The position numbers were made by a program, and so were the translations under genes. This document shows, piece after piece, positions 1-8,779 of a DNA stretch of 64,000 bases (positions are counted from its first letter, which is position 1; each line of letters begins with the position of its first letter). Where the stretch lies: NCBI RefSeq assembly GCF_030734285.1, contig NZ_CP132294.1:3410001-3474000 (forward strand), given 5' to 3'. Below the pieces are notes generated by a model, which saw only the letters and a list, made by a program, of their open reading frames with translations, searched no databases and was not told where the DNA came from. This DNA comes from Natronococcus sp. AD-5 (lineage in GTDB: Archaea > Halobacteriota > Halobacteria > Halobacteriales > Natrialbaceae).

Positions 1-711
1 ATGTGGCACGAGTTCCAGACGCTGGCCGCGCGCGGCTACGTCGTCTTCTGGTCGAACCCCCGCGGCTCGACGGGCTACGGCGAAGCGCACGCGAGCGCCA
101 TCGAGCGCGACTGGGGCGACGTCACCCTGACCGACGTGCTCGCGGGCGTCGACGCCGTCTGCGAGCGCGACTACGTCGATTCCGAGGAACTGTTCGTCAC
201 CGGCGGCAGCTTCGGCGGCTTCATGACCGCCTGGACGGTCACGCAGACCGACCGTTTCAAAGCCGCCGTCTCCCAGCGCGGCGTCTACGATCTCACCGGA
301 TTCTACGGCTCGACGGACGCGTTCAAACTCGTCGAGGGCGACTTCGGGACGAACCCCTGGGACGAACCCGACTTCCTCTGGGAGCGCTCGCCCGTCGCCC
401 ACGTGCCGAACGTCGAGACGCCGACGCTCGTGATGCACTCGGACCGGGACTACCGGACGCCGGCGAACACCGCCGAACTGTTCTACCTCGGGCTGCAGAA
501 ACACGGCGTCGACACGCGACTCGTCCGGTACCCCCGCGAAGGGCACGAACTCTCCCGCAGCGGCGAACCCGGCCACGTCGTCGACCGCATCGAGCGCATC
601 GCTCGCTGGTTCGACGGCTACTCCGTCTACCGAGAGTCCCCGCCCGCGCTCGAGCGCGAGCGAGGCGCCGACCTCTCGGCCGGGGCGGACGAGAACGACG
701 CGGACGAGTAG
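1..711 (+). CDS. S9 family serine peptidase (acylaminoacyl-peptidase/prolyl oligopeptidase type), C-terminal catalytic domain, 5' end cut by the window
   Basis: The 236 visible residues are the alpha/beta-hydrolase catalytic domain of an S9 peptidase, which cleaves or trims short peptides. The nucleophile elbow GGSFGG puts the catalytic Ser at residue 70 of the fragment, the acid is the Asp in HSDRDYRTP (about residue 150) and the His is in EGHELSR (residue 182), so the triad is complete. S9 enzymes are normally 600 or more residues with an N-terminal beta-propeller; only the last third is here, so the ATG at base 1 is almost surely an internal Met and the gene starts upstream. The last 25 residues are an acidic tail typical of haloarchaea. 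Family membership is seen directly; the substrate is not known. Confidence 0.9.
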   Translation: MWHEFQTLAARGYVVFWSNPRGSTGYGEAHASAIERDWGDVTLTDVLAGVDAVCERDYVDSEELFVTGGSFGGFMTAWTVTQTDRFKAAVSQRGVYDLTGFYGSTDAFKLVEGDFGTNPWDEPDFLWERSPVAHVPNVETPTLVMHSDRDYRTPANTAELFYLGLQKHGVDTRLVRYPREGHELSRSGEPGHVVDRIERIARWFDGYSVYRESPPALERERGADLSAGADENDADE

Positions 712-776
712 CGCGGACGGTCGAGGACGACCGTTTCGACTCGAGTCGAGCGATCAAAACCGCCAGACCGAACGGC

Positions 777-805
777 GGCTCGACTGGAAACGGAGGGGTG
801 CGGGG
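777..805 (+). other. Isolated ORB-like (origin recognition box) sequence
   Basis: The core ACTGGAAACGGAGGGGT (positions 783-799) followed by GCGGGG resembles the haloarchaeal ORB pattern of a TGGAAAC/TGAAAC core followed by a G-string. It lies 35 bp before the start of the DUF2892 gene and about 50 kb from the origin in this window. Resemblance is by eye only; Orc1 binding is an inference. Confidence 0.35.
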
Positions 806-839
806 ACAGACCTACGCGTCCGACCCGTGTACGAGGGGT

Positions 840-1034
840 ATGGATCGAAACGTTTGCGGCTTCGACCGCGCGCTGCGAGTCGTTCTCGGCGTCGGTCTGC
901 TGATCGTCGGCTACCGGAACCGCGACAAAACGGCCGGCACCCTCGCGTTCGTCGCCGGGAGCGACGTCGCCGCGACGGCGATCATCCAGCGCTGTCCGGT
1001 GAACGCCCTTCTCGGGATCGACACCTGCCGGTGA
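840..1034 (+). CDS. DUF2892/YgaP-type small membrane protein
   Basis: This 64-residue protein starts at the ATG at 840. It has the shape of the YgaP-like DUF2892 family: a short N-terminus with Cys6 (NVCGFDR), a first membrane helix (about residues 12-24), a polar turn (YRNRDK), a second hydrophobic helix (about 31-50), then a conserved C-terminal CPVN motif and a last Cys63. In bacteria the domain is the membrane part of YgaP rhodanese; alone its role is unknown, though the three Cys suggest a sulfur or redox link. It is monocistronic. An ORB-like sequence lies just upstream. Confidence 0.75.
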   Translation: MDRNVCGFDRALRVVLGVGLLIVGYRNRDKTAGTLAFVAGSDVAATAIIQRCPVNALLGIDTCR

Positions 1035-1080
1035 CGGTACCGGCGTCGACGCACGGCAAAGAGCGGGGCCGACCGACCCA

Positions 1081-1302
1081 TCAGCGACGGTAGGCGAGGC
1101 GACTCCCGACGTCGTCGAGCCACCGCCTGAATCGGGCCAGGAGGACGACGTGCGGCGAGACGCGACGGAGTTCCGCGTCCTCGAGTTCGATGCGCTCGCC
1201 CTCGAGGATATCGCGGTCGCTTCGCTCGTCTTCGGTCGCGTCGAGGACGGTGGTCATCGAGCAGCGACCGCAGGCTTCCGCGCGGTTGTCGGGATCGCTC
1301 AT
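1081..1302 (-). CDS. Small conserved haloarchaeal protein with a CxxC motif, function unknown
   Basis: This 73-residue acidic protein begins with ACGRCSM (Cys11 and Cys14), followed by a charged middle and an amphipathic C-terminal helix (HVVLLARFRRWLDDVG). I do not recognise a named family. The single CxxC might bind zinc or be redox active, but one pair alone is weak evidence. It reads away from the next gene, and a TATA-like GGTATAAC lies on the minus strand around 1330-1337, a suitable distance before the ATG. Composition and acidic character match real haloarchaeal genes, so I accept it as coding. Confidence 0.6.
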   Translation of the reverse strand: MSDPDNRAEACGRCSMTTVLDATEDERSDRDILEGERIELEDAELRRVSPHVVLLARFRRWLDDVGSRLAYRR

Positions 1303-1387
1303 CGACAGGGATTACGACCGCACTCGCGTTATACCTTGTGCCACTCTATCGCACACCACCCGGACAGGTATATGGTACCGAGGGACA

Positions 1388-1397
1388 TACTATAAAA
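1388..1397 (+). promoter_or_regulatory. TATA-box promoter (TACTATAAAA)
   Basis: TATAAAA at 1391-1397 lies 28 nt before the ATG at 1419, the spacing expected for a leaderless haloarchaeal transcript. No ribosome binding site precedes that ATG, which fits. Confidence 0.65.
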
Positions 1398-1418
1398 CCG
1401 TTCGACCGACACCCGACT

Positions 1419-2117
1419 ATGAACGAGGATCGATACCCGATCGACGCGCAAAACCCGAACGCGGGCAGCGAGTCGCGACTCGAGGATAGTGCCGACGGAC
1501 GCGATCGGAACGGCGAGCCGAACGCCGCCACGGCGGAGCACGTCGCCCGGCCGCCGGGCGTCCCGCGCTGGGACGACGAGTACCTCGCCGCCGTCGCGCG
1601 GCGACTGTGGAGCCACTACGACCTCGAGCGGGACTTCCGCGTCGCCGGCGAATCCTTCGACCTCTACGGGAACCTGCGAATCGAAACCGAGCGCCACGCC
1701 TTCCACCCGACGGTCCGGTTCGCCCGTCACCACTCGAACGAACACCTGTTCGTCCGCCGACTGGCGCGGCCGCGCGTCGAGACGCTCGAGGCGCTCGATG
1801 CGCTGGGCGAGACGGTCGCCGACGAGTGGATCGACGCCGACGAACGCCACTTCAGTACCGACTTCACCTTCGTCGTCGTTTCGACGGAGATTCCCGACGC
1901 CGTCCGCGACTTCGTCGAGCGGTATCGGAACCGGACGCTCCTCAAGTTCGGCTACTACGGCCACTACGAGATCAACCTGGTCGTCGTCGCGCCCGACCGC
2001 GAGCAACTGGTCTCGAGCGACGCGGCCGGCGTCGCCGAGGCGTTCCGTACCTGGCGGCCGCTCGAGCGCGACGAATCCGGCCGGCTGGACCGATTTCTGG
2101 ACTGGATCACTCGATAA
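1419..2117 (+). CDS. Conserved haloarchaeal protein of unknown function
   Basis: This is a 232-residue soluble protein. The ATG at 1419 is chosen because a TATAAAA box lies 28 nt upstream. Residues 1-45 are a polar, probably disordered lead. From about residue 50 there is a compact alpha/beta domain with conserved-looking segments WSHYDLERDF, YGNLRIETERH, HSNEHLFVRR, STDFTFVVVSTEIP and KFGYYGHYEINLVVV. The last part resembles a beta-sheet core. No catalytic motif, zinc site or membrane segment is visible. It is convergent with cstA. I cannot name a family with confidence. Confidence 0.7.
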   Translation: MNEDRYPIDAQNPNAGSESRLEDSADGRDRNGEPNAATAEHVARPPGVPRWDDEYLAAVARRLWSHYDLERDFRVAGESFDLYGNLRIETERHAFHPTVRFARHHSNEHLFVRRLARPRVETLEALDALGETVADEWIDADERHFSTDFTFVVVSTEIPDAVRDFVERYRNRTLLKFGYYGHYEINLVVVAPDREQLVSSDAAGVAEAFRTWRPLERDESGRLDRFLDWITR

Positions 2118-2135
2118 GCGGAGGAGAAAAGCGCC

Positions 2136-3980
2136 TCAGTCGTCGTCCGAACTCGGAGCGATGGCGTCGGCGCCGAGTCCGGCGCGCGCGTCGCGGATAT
2201 TGTTCAGCCCCAGGTACAGCAGGCCGATCGCGAGCGCGATGAGGACGACCGCGATGATGCTCTGGAGCGCCCGGGCGACGTTGGCGTAGGTGAGCGACGG
2301 ATCCGCGAGGATCGCCTGCGGATTCCGCCAGAGGCCGATCACGGCTAATGCGACGATGGTGACGCTGACCATGAACACCATCGGGGCCCCGGTCGTGAGC
2401 AGCTGCTTCGACTCGTCCGCGTTGGCGAGCCAGACGGTCGCCACGAGCAGCGCGAGCGACGCCAGCAGCTGGTTCGCGCCGCCGAACAGCGGCCAGATGT
2501 CGCCCCACGTCCCGGAGGCGACGAGCAGGTACCCGCCGAACGCGCAGATCGCGGAGCTGACGTAGCGGTTCGCCGCGACTTCCTGGGTCGTCGACTCGGG
2601 CGTCCCGACGAGTTCCTCGATCATGTACCGACCGAGACGGGCGGCCGTGTCGGTGCTGGTCAGCAGGAAGCTGACGAACACCAGCGCGACGAAGACCACG
2701 CCGAGCATCACGCTGACGCCGAGCGCGGAGACGAGCGCGCCCCCGCCCGCCGGAAACGTCGCGATCGCATTTATGAGCCCCTCGGTCGTGGCGGCGATGA
2801 TCACCACTGCGAGGATCGCGGTCACGGCGAGCAGCCCCTCGGCGAGCATCCCGCCGTAGCCGATGAGCCGCGCGTCCGACTCCTTGTCGAGCTGCTTCGC
2901 CGTCGTCCCCGACGACACCAGCGAGTGGAAGCCGCTGATGGCGCCGCAGGCGATGGTCACGAACAGGAAGGGGAACAGCCAGCCCAGCTCCGGGTGGACG
3001 AATCCGGTGTACGCCGGCACTTCGGTGGTCAGCTGATCGACTCGAACCGACTCGATCCCGGCGGCCGCGGTCGTGATTTCGACCGGTTCGAAGCCGATGA
3101 CGCTGCCGACGACCGCCCCGAGCAGCATCGCGCCGACTCCGACGTACAGCAGCGTCGACGTGAGGAAGTCCCGCGGCTGGAGCAACACCCACACCGGCAA
3201 CACCGCGGCGGCGAAACAGTAGAGCGCGACCACGATCGCCCACAGCGCGGCGTTCGGGTTCGTCTCGGCCGCCAGCGGGAGCCACTCCCAGGCCCCGGCG
3301 TCGCCGAGGACGACGATCGTCCCCGCCGGCAGCGCGCCGGTGTCGGCCATCGCGATCGGGTACCGGAGGCCGACCCAGACGCCCGCGAACACGCCCGCGG
3401 TGAACAGGACCGCGCCGGGCCAGAACGGCAGCTGGAACTGGTACAGGTACATCCCGAACAGGAGCGCCAGCCCGATGTAGATCATGCTCGCCGTCGCCGC
3501 CGCCGGGTAGGCGCTGAACACCGTCGCCACCAGGAAGATGAACGCGGCGATCACCAGGACGACCAGCAGGAACGCGAACCACAGCAGCATGTTCTTCCCT
3601 TGCTCGCCCACGTACTCGCCGATGATGTACCCGATCGACTTCCCCTCGTGGCGGGCGCTCGAGACCAGCGCCATGAAGTCGTGCACCGCGCCGAAGATCG
3701 GGTTCCCGATCGCGATCCACAACAGCGCCGGGAGCCAGCCGAACGCCGCCACGGCCGTGATCGGCCCGGCGATCGGTCCCCCGCCGGCGATCGAGGAGTA
3801 GTGGTGTCCGAGCAACACGGGCTTTTCCGAAGGCACGTACTCCTGTCCGTCGCTGTACTTGTGCGCCGGCGTCTCCCGACTATCGTCGAGATCGGTCAGC
3901 GACGCCAGGTATCTCGAGTACCCGATATACCCGATCGTGAACGCAACCAGTATGAACAGCACCATCCAGATGACTTGCAT
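2136..3980 (-). CDS. cstA: Carbon starvation protein CstA (pyruvate/peptide transporter family)
   Basis: This 614-residue integral membrane protein has about 16 predicted helices. The N-terminal CstA signature is clear: LLGHHYSSIAGGGPIAGP followed by a GNPIFGAVHDF segment (residues about 55-105), with the SGTTAKQLDKE and DTAARLGRYMIEEL segments later in the chain. CstA/BtsT proteins take up pyruvate and possibly peptides with cations. The downstream side of the start (3981-4070) is very AT-rich for this genome and probably holds the promoter. The two genes divergent-side upstream (4230-4604 and 4655-4975, same strand) may belong to the same functional group. Confidence 0.93.
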   Translation of the reverse strand: MQVIWMVLFILVAFTIGYIGYSRYLASLTDLDDSRETPAHKYSDGQEYVPSEKPVLLGHHYSSIAGGGPIAGPITAVAAFGWLPALLWIAIGNPIFGAVHDFMALVSSARHEGKSIGYIIGEYVGEQGKNMLLWFAFLLVVLVIAAFIFLVATVFSAYPAAATASMIYIGLALLFGMYLYQFQLPFWPGAVLFTAGVFAGVWVGLRYPIAMADTGALPAGTIVVLGDAGAWEWLPLAAETNPNAALWAIVVALYCFAAAVLPVWVLLQPRDFLTSTLLYVGVGAMLLGAVVGSVIGFEPVEITTAAAGIESVRVDQLTTEVPAYTGFVHPELGWLFPFLFVTIACGAISGFHSLVSSGTTAKQLDKESDARLIGYGGMLAEGLLAVTAILAVVIIAATTEGLINAIATFPAGGGALVSALGVSVMLGVVFVALVFVSFLLTSTDTAARLGRYMIEELVGTPESTTQEVAANRYVSSAICAFGGYLLVASGTWGDIWPLFGGANQLLASLALLVATVWLANADESKQLLTTGAPMVFMVSVTIVALAVIGLWRNPQAILADPSLTYANVARALQSIIAVVLIALAIGLLYLGLNNIRDARAGLGADAIAPSSDDD

Positions 3981-4229
3981 GGTATGTTTGCCCCTAACAC
4001 ACAGACGAAGTCGGATACAATAAAATTATTTAGTTGAATAAGACGAAATTACATACTTCGGTACTCGTCGGTCGTGGTTTTTGAATTAATCGAGGTGATT
4101 CTTACCGGATGAGCGCTATCGGCCGAAGGATTCCATCACGAACGGAAGTGACGACGAAGAACGAGCCGGCGCTCTCGCGGTTCGAGAAGAGCCCGGTCGG
4201 TCCGGCACCGGTGAAAAGCGCGACCCGGT

Positions 4230-4604
4230 TCAGAGCGGATGAAACTGCTCTCCCTTGCGCTCGATCAGCGACCAGCGATCCCACGTGCGGCGCTGCCACG
4301 CTTCGTACTCGTCTTCGAGGTACGGGAGGAGCTCCGCGGTGTAGTACGAAACCGGGCTGGGAACGCCGAACGCGTCGGGAAAACACGCGAGCAGGAACGC
4401 GTCCTCGAGGTCCTCGGCCTCCGACTCGATGATCTCGTAGGTCGGGTGCGAGATCATCCCGTGATACAGCCCCCGGATCCACGTGTCCGCGACCTCTCGG
4501 TCGACGACCAGCGAGGTAGCCCCCAGTATCGGGCCCTCGTACGCGCGGCGAACGAACGCCAGCACCCGCTGCCGGTACGCGTCGATCCGCGCTGCCAGAC
4601 CCAT
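4230..4604 (-). CDS. CC-star-like small protein encoded beside cstA
   Basis: This 124-residue protein (ATG at 4604; a GTG at 4619 would add five residues) carries the block EAEDLEDAFLLACFPDAFG followed by VPSPVSYYTAELLPYL and a WQRR segment. This pattern resembles the small actinobacterial 'CC-star' proteins found with CstA, and I recall haloarchaeal relatives named HcsL/HcsS. Unlike the actinobacterial form it does not end in Cys-Cys. It is 250 bp upstream of cstA on the same strand, which supports a CstA-related accessory role, perhaps in assembly or regulation. The family call is from memory of the motif, not a search. Confidence 0.6.
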   Translation of the reverse strand: MGLAARIDAYRQRVLAFVRRAYEGPILGATSLVVDREVADTWIRGLYHGMISHPTYEIIESEAEDLEDAFLLACFPDAFGVPSPVSYYTAELLPYLEDEYEAWQRRTWDRWSLIERKGEQFHPL

Positions 4605-4654
4605 GCTGTGTGTTACCACCCCGTATCGAATAAGGATGTCGTCCCCCGGGATCG

Positions 4655-4975
4655 CTAGCGTACCGACGCGAGTATCACGAGTAGCGACAACAGCGCGATA
4701 CCGATCAGGATCGCGTAGAACAGCCGTTGTAATCGACGTTCGACGGGGACCCGTTCTCGACGCACCGGATCGCTCGTCCAGACGAGTTGGTGGTACGCCG
4801 CGCCGGTCGCGATGAGAAAGCCGATCGAGGCGGCGACGAGCGCAGCGGCGGTCGAGACCCCGAGTCCGCCGAGGTAGACCGGGACCCAGGCGTAGCTCGC
4901 CAGGAACGCGATACAGACGACGACGAAAAACGGAACCGGATCGATCGGCGTCCCGTCCCGGTTGCGCAGCCGCAC
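4655..4975 (-). CDS. Small four-helix membrane protein, function unknown
   Basis: The protein from GTG 4975 is 106 residues; a GTG at 5077 would give 140. I prefer 4975 because the extra residues look non-conserved (rich in Pro, Ser, Thr). It has three or four hydrophobic stretches: PVPFFVVVCIAFLASYAWV, a second helix through TAAALVAASIGFLIATGA, and a C-terminal LFYAILIGIALLSLLVILA. A basic loop (RRERVPVERRLQR) lies between the last two. It follows upp on the same strand and precedes the CC-star-like gene by 50 bp, so an upp-to-cstA run of co-oriented genes is possible. No family recognised. Confidence 0.55.
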   Translation of the reverse strand: MRLRNRDGTPIDPVPFFVVVCIAFLASYAWVPVYLGGLGVSTAAALVAASIGFLIATGAAYHQLVWTSDPVRRERVPVERRLQRLFYAILIGIALLSLLVILASVR

Positions 4976-5099
4976 GGCGTCACCGACCGCGTCCCGAATC
5001 GGGCGAGCACTCGACGGAGGTGGCGATTCGACCCATGTGGTACGTGCGACTGTCACGGGCCGGAGCGGCAAAGACACCGGGGTCGAATCGATCGTCAGG

Positions 5100-5777
5100 C
5101 TACGTCGTCCGGAACGCCCGATCGCCCGCGTCGCCGAGACCAGGCACGATGAAGCCGTCGTCGTCGAGGTGGTCGTCGATCGAGACCGTCAGCAGGTCCG
5201 CCTGGGGAAACGCCTCGTCCACTCGGAGCAGCCCCTCCGGCGCCGAGACCGCCGAGAGCACGATCAGGTTCTCCGGTTCGGGCGAATTTTCGACGACGTG
5301 TTCCAAGACGGTACACATCGTGCTCCCGGTCGCGAGCATCGGATCGGCGATGATCACCGTGTCCTCCTCGTGGATCTCGGGCAGTTTGACGTAGTCGACC
5401 GTGATCGGGAACGAGCCGTCCGCCTCGCGGCCCGCCTCCTCGTTCCGGCTCGCGCTGATGACGCCCTGTCGGGCGCGCGGGAACGCCTTCAGCAGCCCCT
5501 CGACGAACGGCGTCGCCGCGCGCAGGACGTTGATGATCACGACGTCGTCGAGCCCGCGGACCCGCTCGCCCATCGTCGGCTCGAGCGGCGTCTCGATCTC
5601 GACGTACTCGGTTTCCATCCGGCCGTCGATGATCTCGTAGCCGCAGATGCGGCCGAGTTTGACCAGCCCCTTTCGGAAGCTGACCTGCTCCGTTTCGACG
5701 TCCCGGAGCCGCGAGAGCGTGTGTTTCGCGAGCGCGTGCGTGACGAGGTACGCGTCCTCCCGATCTTCGATCGTCAT
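5100..5777 (-). CDS. upp: Uracil phosphoribosyltransferase
   Basis: This 225-residue enzyme makes UMP from uracil and PRPP in pyrimidine salvage. The PRPP-binding loop [14 protein letters not shown] (residues 141-154) is a perfect match to the UPRT family signature, and [15 protein letters not shown] (82-96) and the C-terminal [14 protein letters not shown] uracil-binding segment are also present. Length agrees with archaeal UPRTs. Start ATG at 5777. It is divergent from the next gene at 5944 with a short shared intergenic region. Confidence 0.95.
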   Translation of the reverse strand: MTIEDREDAYLVTHALAKHTLSRLRDVETEQVSFRKGLVKLGRICGYEIIDGRMETEYVEIETPLEPTMGERVRGLDDVVIINVLRAATPFVEGLLKAFPRARQGVISASRNEEAGREADGSFPITVDYVKLPEIHEEDTVIIADPMLATGSTMCTVLEHVVENSPEPENLIVLSAVSAPEGLLRVDEAFPQADLLTVSIDDHLDDDGFIVPGLGDAGDRAFRTT

Positions 5778-5943
5778 TACCCGAATGCGGACGCGCCGGG
5801 AATTTTACGGTGTCGGTCCGTCTCGAGCGCCGAACGCGGCGTGGTGGTGATCCGTCACGCGTGGACTCGAGTGACGTGACGGTGTCGTTCTCACGCAGCG
5901 ACGAAGTTTATGCCCGTCCGTCACATAGCAGTCGCTCAGCCGA

Positions 5944-6660
5944 ATGGAAGAGAGCATTTCGGGATTCAAGGTACGCGGTGACTGGGGCGACGTCGTCGAA
6001 CACGGCGAACGCATCACGCGCGCGCTTCGAAATGCAGGTGTGCACGATCCGGACCACGACTACGGCGCCCGCTTCGCGCGCGCTTTCGAAGAATGGGACG
6101 AGTGGCGTCCCAAGGCCCACGAAACCCTCGAGGCGGACGTCAGCGAGAAGACGGCCGACCAGGCCAGCGTCGAGGAAGGAAAGGGCGAGCGGGCCGGCAA
6201 GGAGCCCGACGAGGACTTAAAGACCGCCGGCGAGAAACTCTCGGAGTCGTACGAGCGCCTCGAGAACGACGACGCGGACGCCGCGGTCGACACCTGGAAG
6301 GAGTCGATCGACTACGTCGCGCGAGCGGCCGACTCGGCGAGTCGCAAGGCGCTGCGTCGCGTCGAGGACACGGTCTACCAGAACGTGATGACCCAGCTCG
6401 CGCCGTACTACTTCGACAACGAACTCATCAGCGCGAACATCCAGCAGTCGACGCGCGGCGAGGGCGAGCAGTTCATTTTCGAGGTCAACATCAACGACGA
6501 CGCGTTAAAAGAGGAGGTTTCCGGGCGTCTCACCGAATTCGAGGACGAGATCGATCGCTGGCACGTCGAGGTCGAGAAGGACACCGAAGCCGCCGAGGCG
6601 ATCGAGGGCGCCGAACCGCCGCCGGCTCCCGAGGACAATTCGAAGGCGACGCGAAATTGA
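5944..6660 (+). CDS. Conserved haloarchaeal protein (DUF5828-like), function unknown
   Basis: This 238-residue, very acidic soluble protein starts with a small domain (ISGFKVRGDWGDVVEHGERI) in which an aromatic-glycine pattern stands out, then a long charged helical middle (residues about 70-140), and a C-terminal half (VYQNVMTQLAPYYFDNELIS) with alternating helices and strands. The overall shape matches what I remember as DUF5828, present in most haloarchaea. A TTTATG element at 5907-5912 is a possible TATA box. It is followed after 71 bp by a phosphate permease but nothing ties the two functionally. Confidence 0.65.
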   Translation: MEESISGFKVRGDWGDVVEHGERITRALRNAGVHDPDHDYGARFARAFEEWDEWRPKAHETLEADVSEKTADQASVEEGKGERAGKEPDEDLKTAGEKLSESYERLENDDADAAVDTWKESIDYVARAADSASRKALRRVEDTVYQNVMTQLAPYYFDNELISANIQQSTRGEGEQFIFEVNINDDALKEEVSGRLTEFEDEIDRWHVEVEKDTEAAEAIEGAEPPPAPEDNSKATRN

Positions 6661-6731
6661 GTCACGCACCGTACGTACCAACTACAGTCATGTCGGCATA
6701 CACTTGTATGGCCTCGAGTAATCACCGATAG

Positions 6732-7922
6732 ATGGTCGAGATCGCGACGATTGCGACGTTTCTGGTCGCCGCAACGGCCAGTCTGTTCATGGCGTGGGCG
6801 ATCGGTGCCGGCTCGAGCGGCTCGACGCCGTTCGCACCGGCGGTCGGGGCCAATGCGATCTCCGTCATGCGAGCCGGCTTCTTCGTCGGCATACTCGGCT
6901 TCGCCGGCGCGGTGTTACAGGGAGCGAACGTCTCGGAGGCCGTCGGAACGGAGTTGATCGGCGGCGTAACGCTGTCGCCGATGGCGGCGACGATCGCACT
7001 GGTAATCGCGGCCGCTCTCGTCGCGATCGGGGTCTTCGCCGGGTATCCGATCGCGACGGCGTTTACCGTCACCGGTGCCGTCATCGGCGTCGGCCTCGCC
7101 ATGGGCGGCGACCCGGCCTGGCCCAAGTACACCGAGATCACCGTGCTGTGGGTCCTGACGCCGTTCGTCGGCGGCGGCCTCGCGTACGCGATCGCCAGGA
7201 CGTTGCGGGCCGAACCGATCGGCGAGGAGTACCTCATCGTCGCACTCGCGGCGCTCGTCGGCGTGCTCATCGCCAACATCGAGTTCGCGATACTCGGTCC
7301 CCCCGGCGGCGGCGCCTCGATCGCGCAGGCCTCGAGCGGCCCGCTCCCCGGCTCGGAGTTCGCCGGCGCCGCCGCCGTGACGGCGCTCATCGCGGCCGCC
7401 TGGGCGCTCGTCCTCGGATTCGACCTTCGTAACGGGACCGAGCGCGGCGAACGGCACTTCCTCCTCATCCTCGGCGGACTCGTCGCGTTCTCGGCCGGCG
7501 GAAGCCAGGTCGGACTCGCGATCGGACCGCTGATCCCGCTGTCGGGCGACGTCGGGTTACCGCTGATCGCGCTGCTGTTCGGCGGCGGGGTCGGGCTCTT
7601 GCTCGGCTCCTGGACGGGCGCCCCCCGAATGATCAAGGCGATTTCTCAGGACTACTCCTCGCTCGGCCCGCGGCGGTCGATCGCCGCGCTCATCCCGTCG
7701 TTCATCATCGCCCAGACGGCGGTGCTGTTCGGCATCCCCGTCTCGTTCAACGAGATCATCGTCAGTTCGATCATCGGCAGCGGATACGCCGCCGCCGGCT
7801 CCGGCGGCGGCGTCAGCGCGCGCAAGATGGGGTACACCGTGCTCGCGTGGGTGCTCTCGCTCGCCGGCTCGATTATCATCTCCTTCGCCGGGTTCCTCGC
7901 CCTCGAGGCCGTCCTGTTCTGA
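6732..7922 (+). CDS. Inorganic phosphate transporter, PiT family
   Basis: This 396-residue membrane permease imports phosphate (or sulfate in some members) by ion symport. The two family repeats are visible: VGANAISVMRAGFFVGILGF with GANVSEAVG in the N-terminal half, and FNEIIVSSIIGSGYAAAGSG in the C-terminal half. Each repeat carries the conserved Asn needed in PiT proteins. About ten to twelve helices are predicted, with a long hydrophilic gap near residues 190-210. Length is near the usual 330-420. Start ATG at 6732. Confidence 0.92.
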   Translation: MVEIATIATFLVAATASLFMAWAIGAGSSGSTPFAPAVGANAISVMRAGFFVGILGFAGAVLQGANVSEAVGTELIGGVTLSPMAATIALVIAAALVAIGVFAGYPIATAFTVTGAVIGVGLAMGGDPAWPKYTEITVLWVLTPFVGGGLAYAIARTLRAEPIGEEYLIVALAALVGVLIANIEFAILGPPGGGASIAQASSGPLPGSEFAGAAAVTALIAAAWALVLGFDLRNGTERGERHFLLILGGLVAFSAGGSQVGLAIGPLIPLSGDVGLPLIALLFGGGVGLLLGSWTGAPRMIKAISQDYSSLGPRRSIAALIPSFIIAQTAVLFGIPVSFNEIIVSSIIGSGYAAAGSGGGVSARKMGYTVLAWVLSLAGSIIISFAGFLALEAVLF

Positions 7923-8051
7923 TCCCGTCGAACGAAGCGAGTTACAGGGTTTCGACCGAACGGATGGTCGAAACCCCTCATCGACGTCCGACCGGATGCG
8001 TGACCGCGAGACATCGAACGGTCTTTACACGATCGGCGGCGAGAATCGAGC

Positions 8052-8753
8052 ATGGACGAGACCGAACCGCTCCGGTGGCGGCGGGACGCCGACACGTCTC
8101 GAGCCGTGCGCGTCCTGTGGTCGCTCGGGGTCGGGACCTTCTTCGCCGTGATCGTCATCATCGTCTTCTGGCGGCTGTTCGACGTGGCCAGCCAGGTCGG
8201 CGGCCAGTCGATCGTCGCGGTCACTCTGGTCGCCCTGCTGGTTACGACGTTCGCGTTCGCCGTCTCCGACACCGCCGAGGAGCAACTCGAGCGACTCGCC
8301 GGCGGTCTGCTCGTCTCGGTTCCGTCGGGATCCGCCCTCGACCGGACGAGGGACGCGGCCCTGGGAACGGTCACGATGATACTCGTCATCGGCGCGCTGA
8401 TGATCGTCGGTCGTCTCGTCTCGCAACACGGGCTCCTGGGCGGCGTCGGCGCCGGTCCGTTCACCGGTCTGGCCGCGCTGACGCTTCCGCTCGCGCTGGT
8501 CGCGCTGGTTCTCGCGTCGTTTCTCCGCTCCGTCGGCGCGTTCGATCCCGACGAACGGATTATCTACCTCTACGATCCGGACCAGGCGATCGATCTCGGC
8601 GTGATCGAGGAGGCCTCCGTCCACCGGGTCGGCGACGCGGCGATCGTGAAGCTCGGCTACGCGCAACCGGACGGGCAGTACGTCCAGGGACCGCGGCGGA
8701 TCGTCGTTCCGCCACGCGTCGCTCGCGAAATTGCGGCGGCCGTCGAGGCCTAG
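8052..8753 (+). CDS. Four-helix membrane protein with a C-terminal cytoplasmic domain, function unknown
   Basis: This 233-residue protein has four hydrophobic helices (about residues 26-45, 55-76, 100-122 and 133-156). The C-terminal 75 residues (from DERIIYLYDPDQAIDLGVIE to RRIVVPPRVAREI) form a strand-rich domain that looks like the small beta folds often attached to haloarchaeal membrane proteins. It starts with a charged tail rich in Asp/Arg. I recognise no named family. It lies between the phosphate permease and a convergent CNNM-type gene. Confidence 0.65.
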   Translation: MDETEPLRWRRDADTSRAVRVLWSLGVGTFFAVIVIIVFWRLFDVASQVGGQSIVAVTLVALLVTTFAFAVSDTAEEQLERLAGGLLVSVPSGSALDRTRDAALGTVTMILVIGALMIVGRLVSQHGLLGGVGAGPFTGLAALTLPLALVALVLASFLRSVGAFDPDERIIYLYDPDQAIDLGVIEEASVHRVGDAAIVKLGYAQPDGQYVQGPRRIVVPPRVAREIAAAVEA

Positions 8754-8779
8754 TCGGCGTCGGCTTCCAGCCGACGTTA

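Noticed and set aside
3-1034. Long basic Arg-rich frame over the S9 peptidase fragment
   Set aside because: Arg/Pro/Ala-rich shadow of the real gene; only its last 64 codons (from 840) are a genuine gene.
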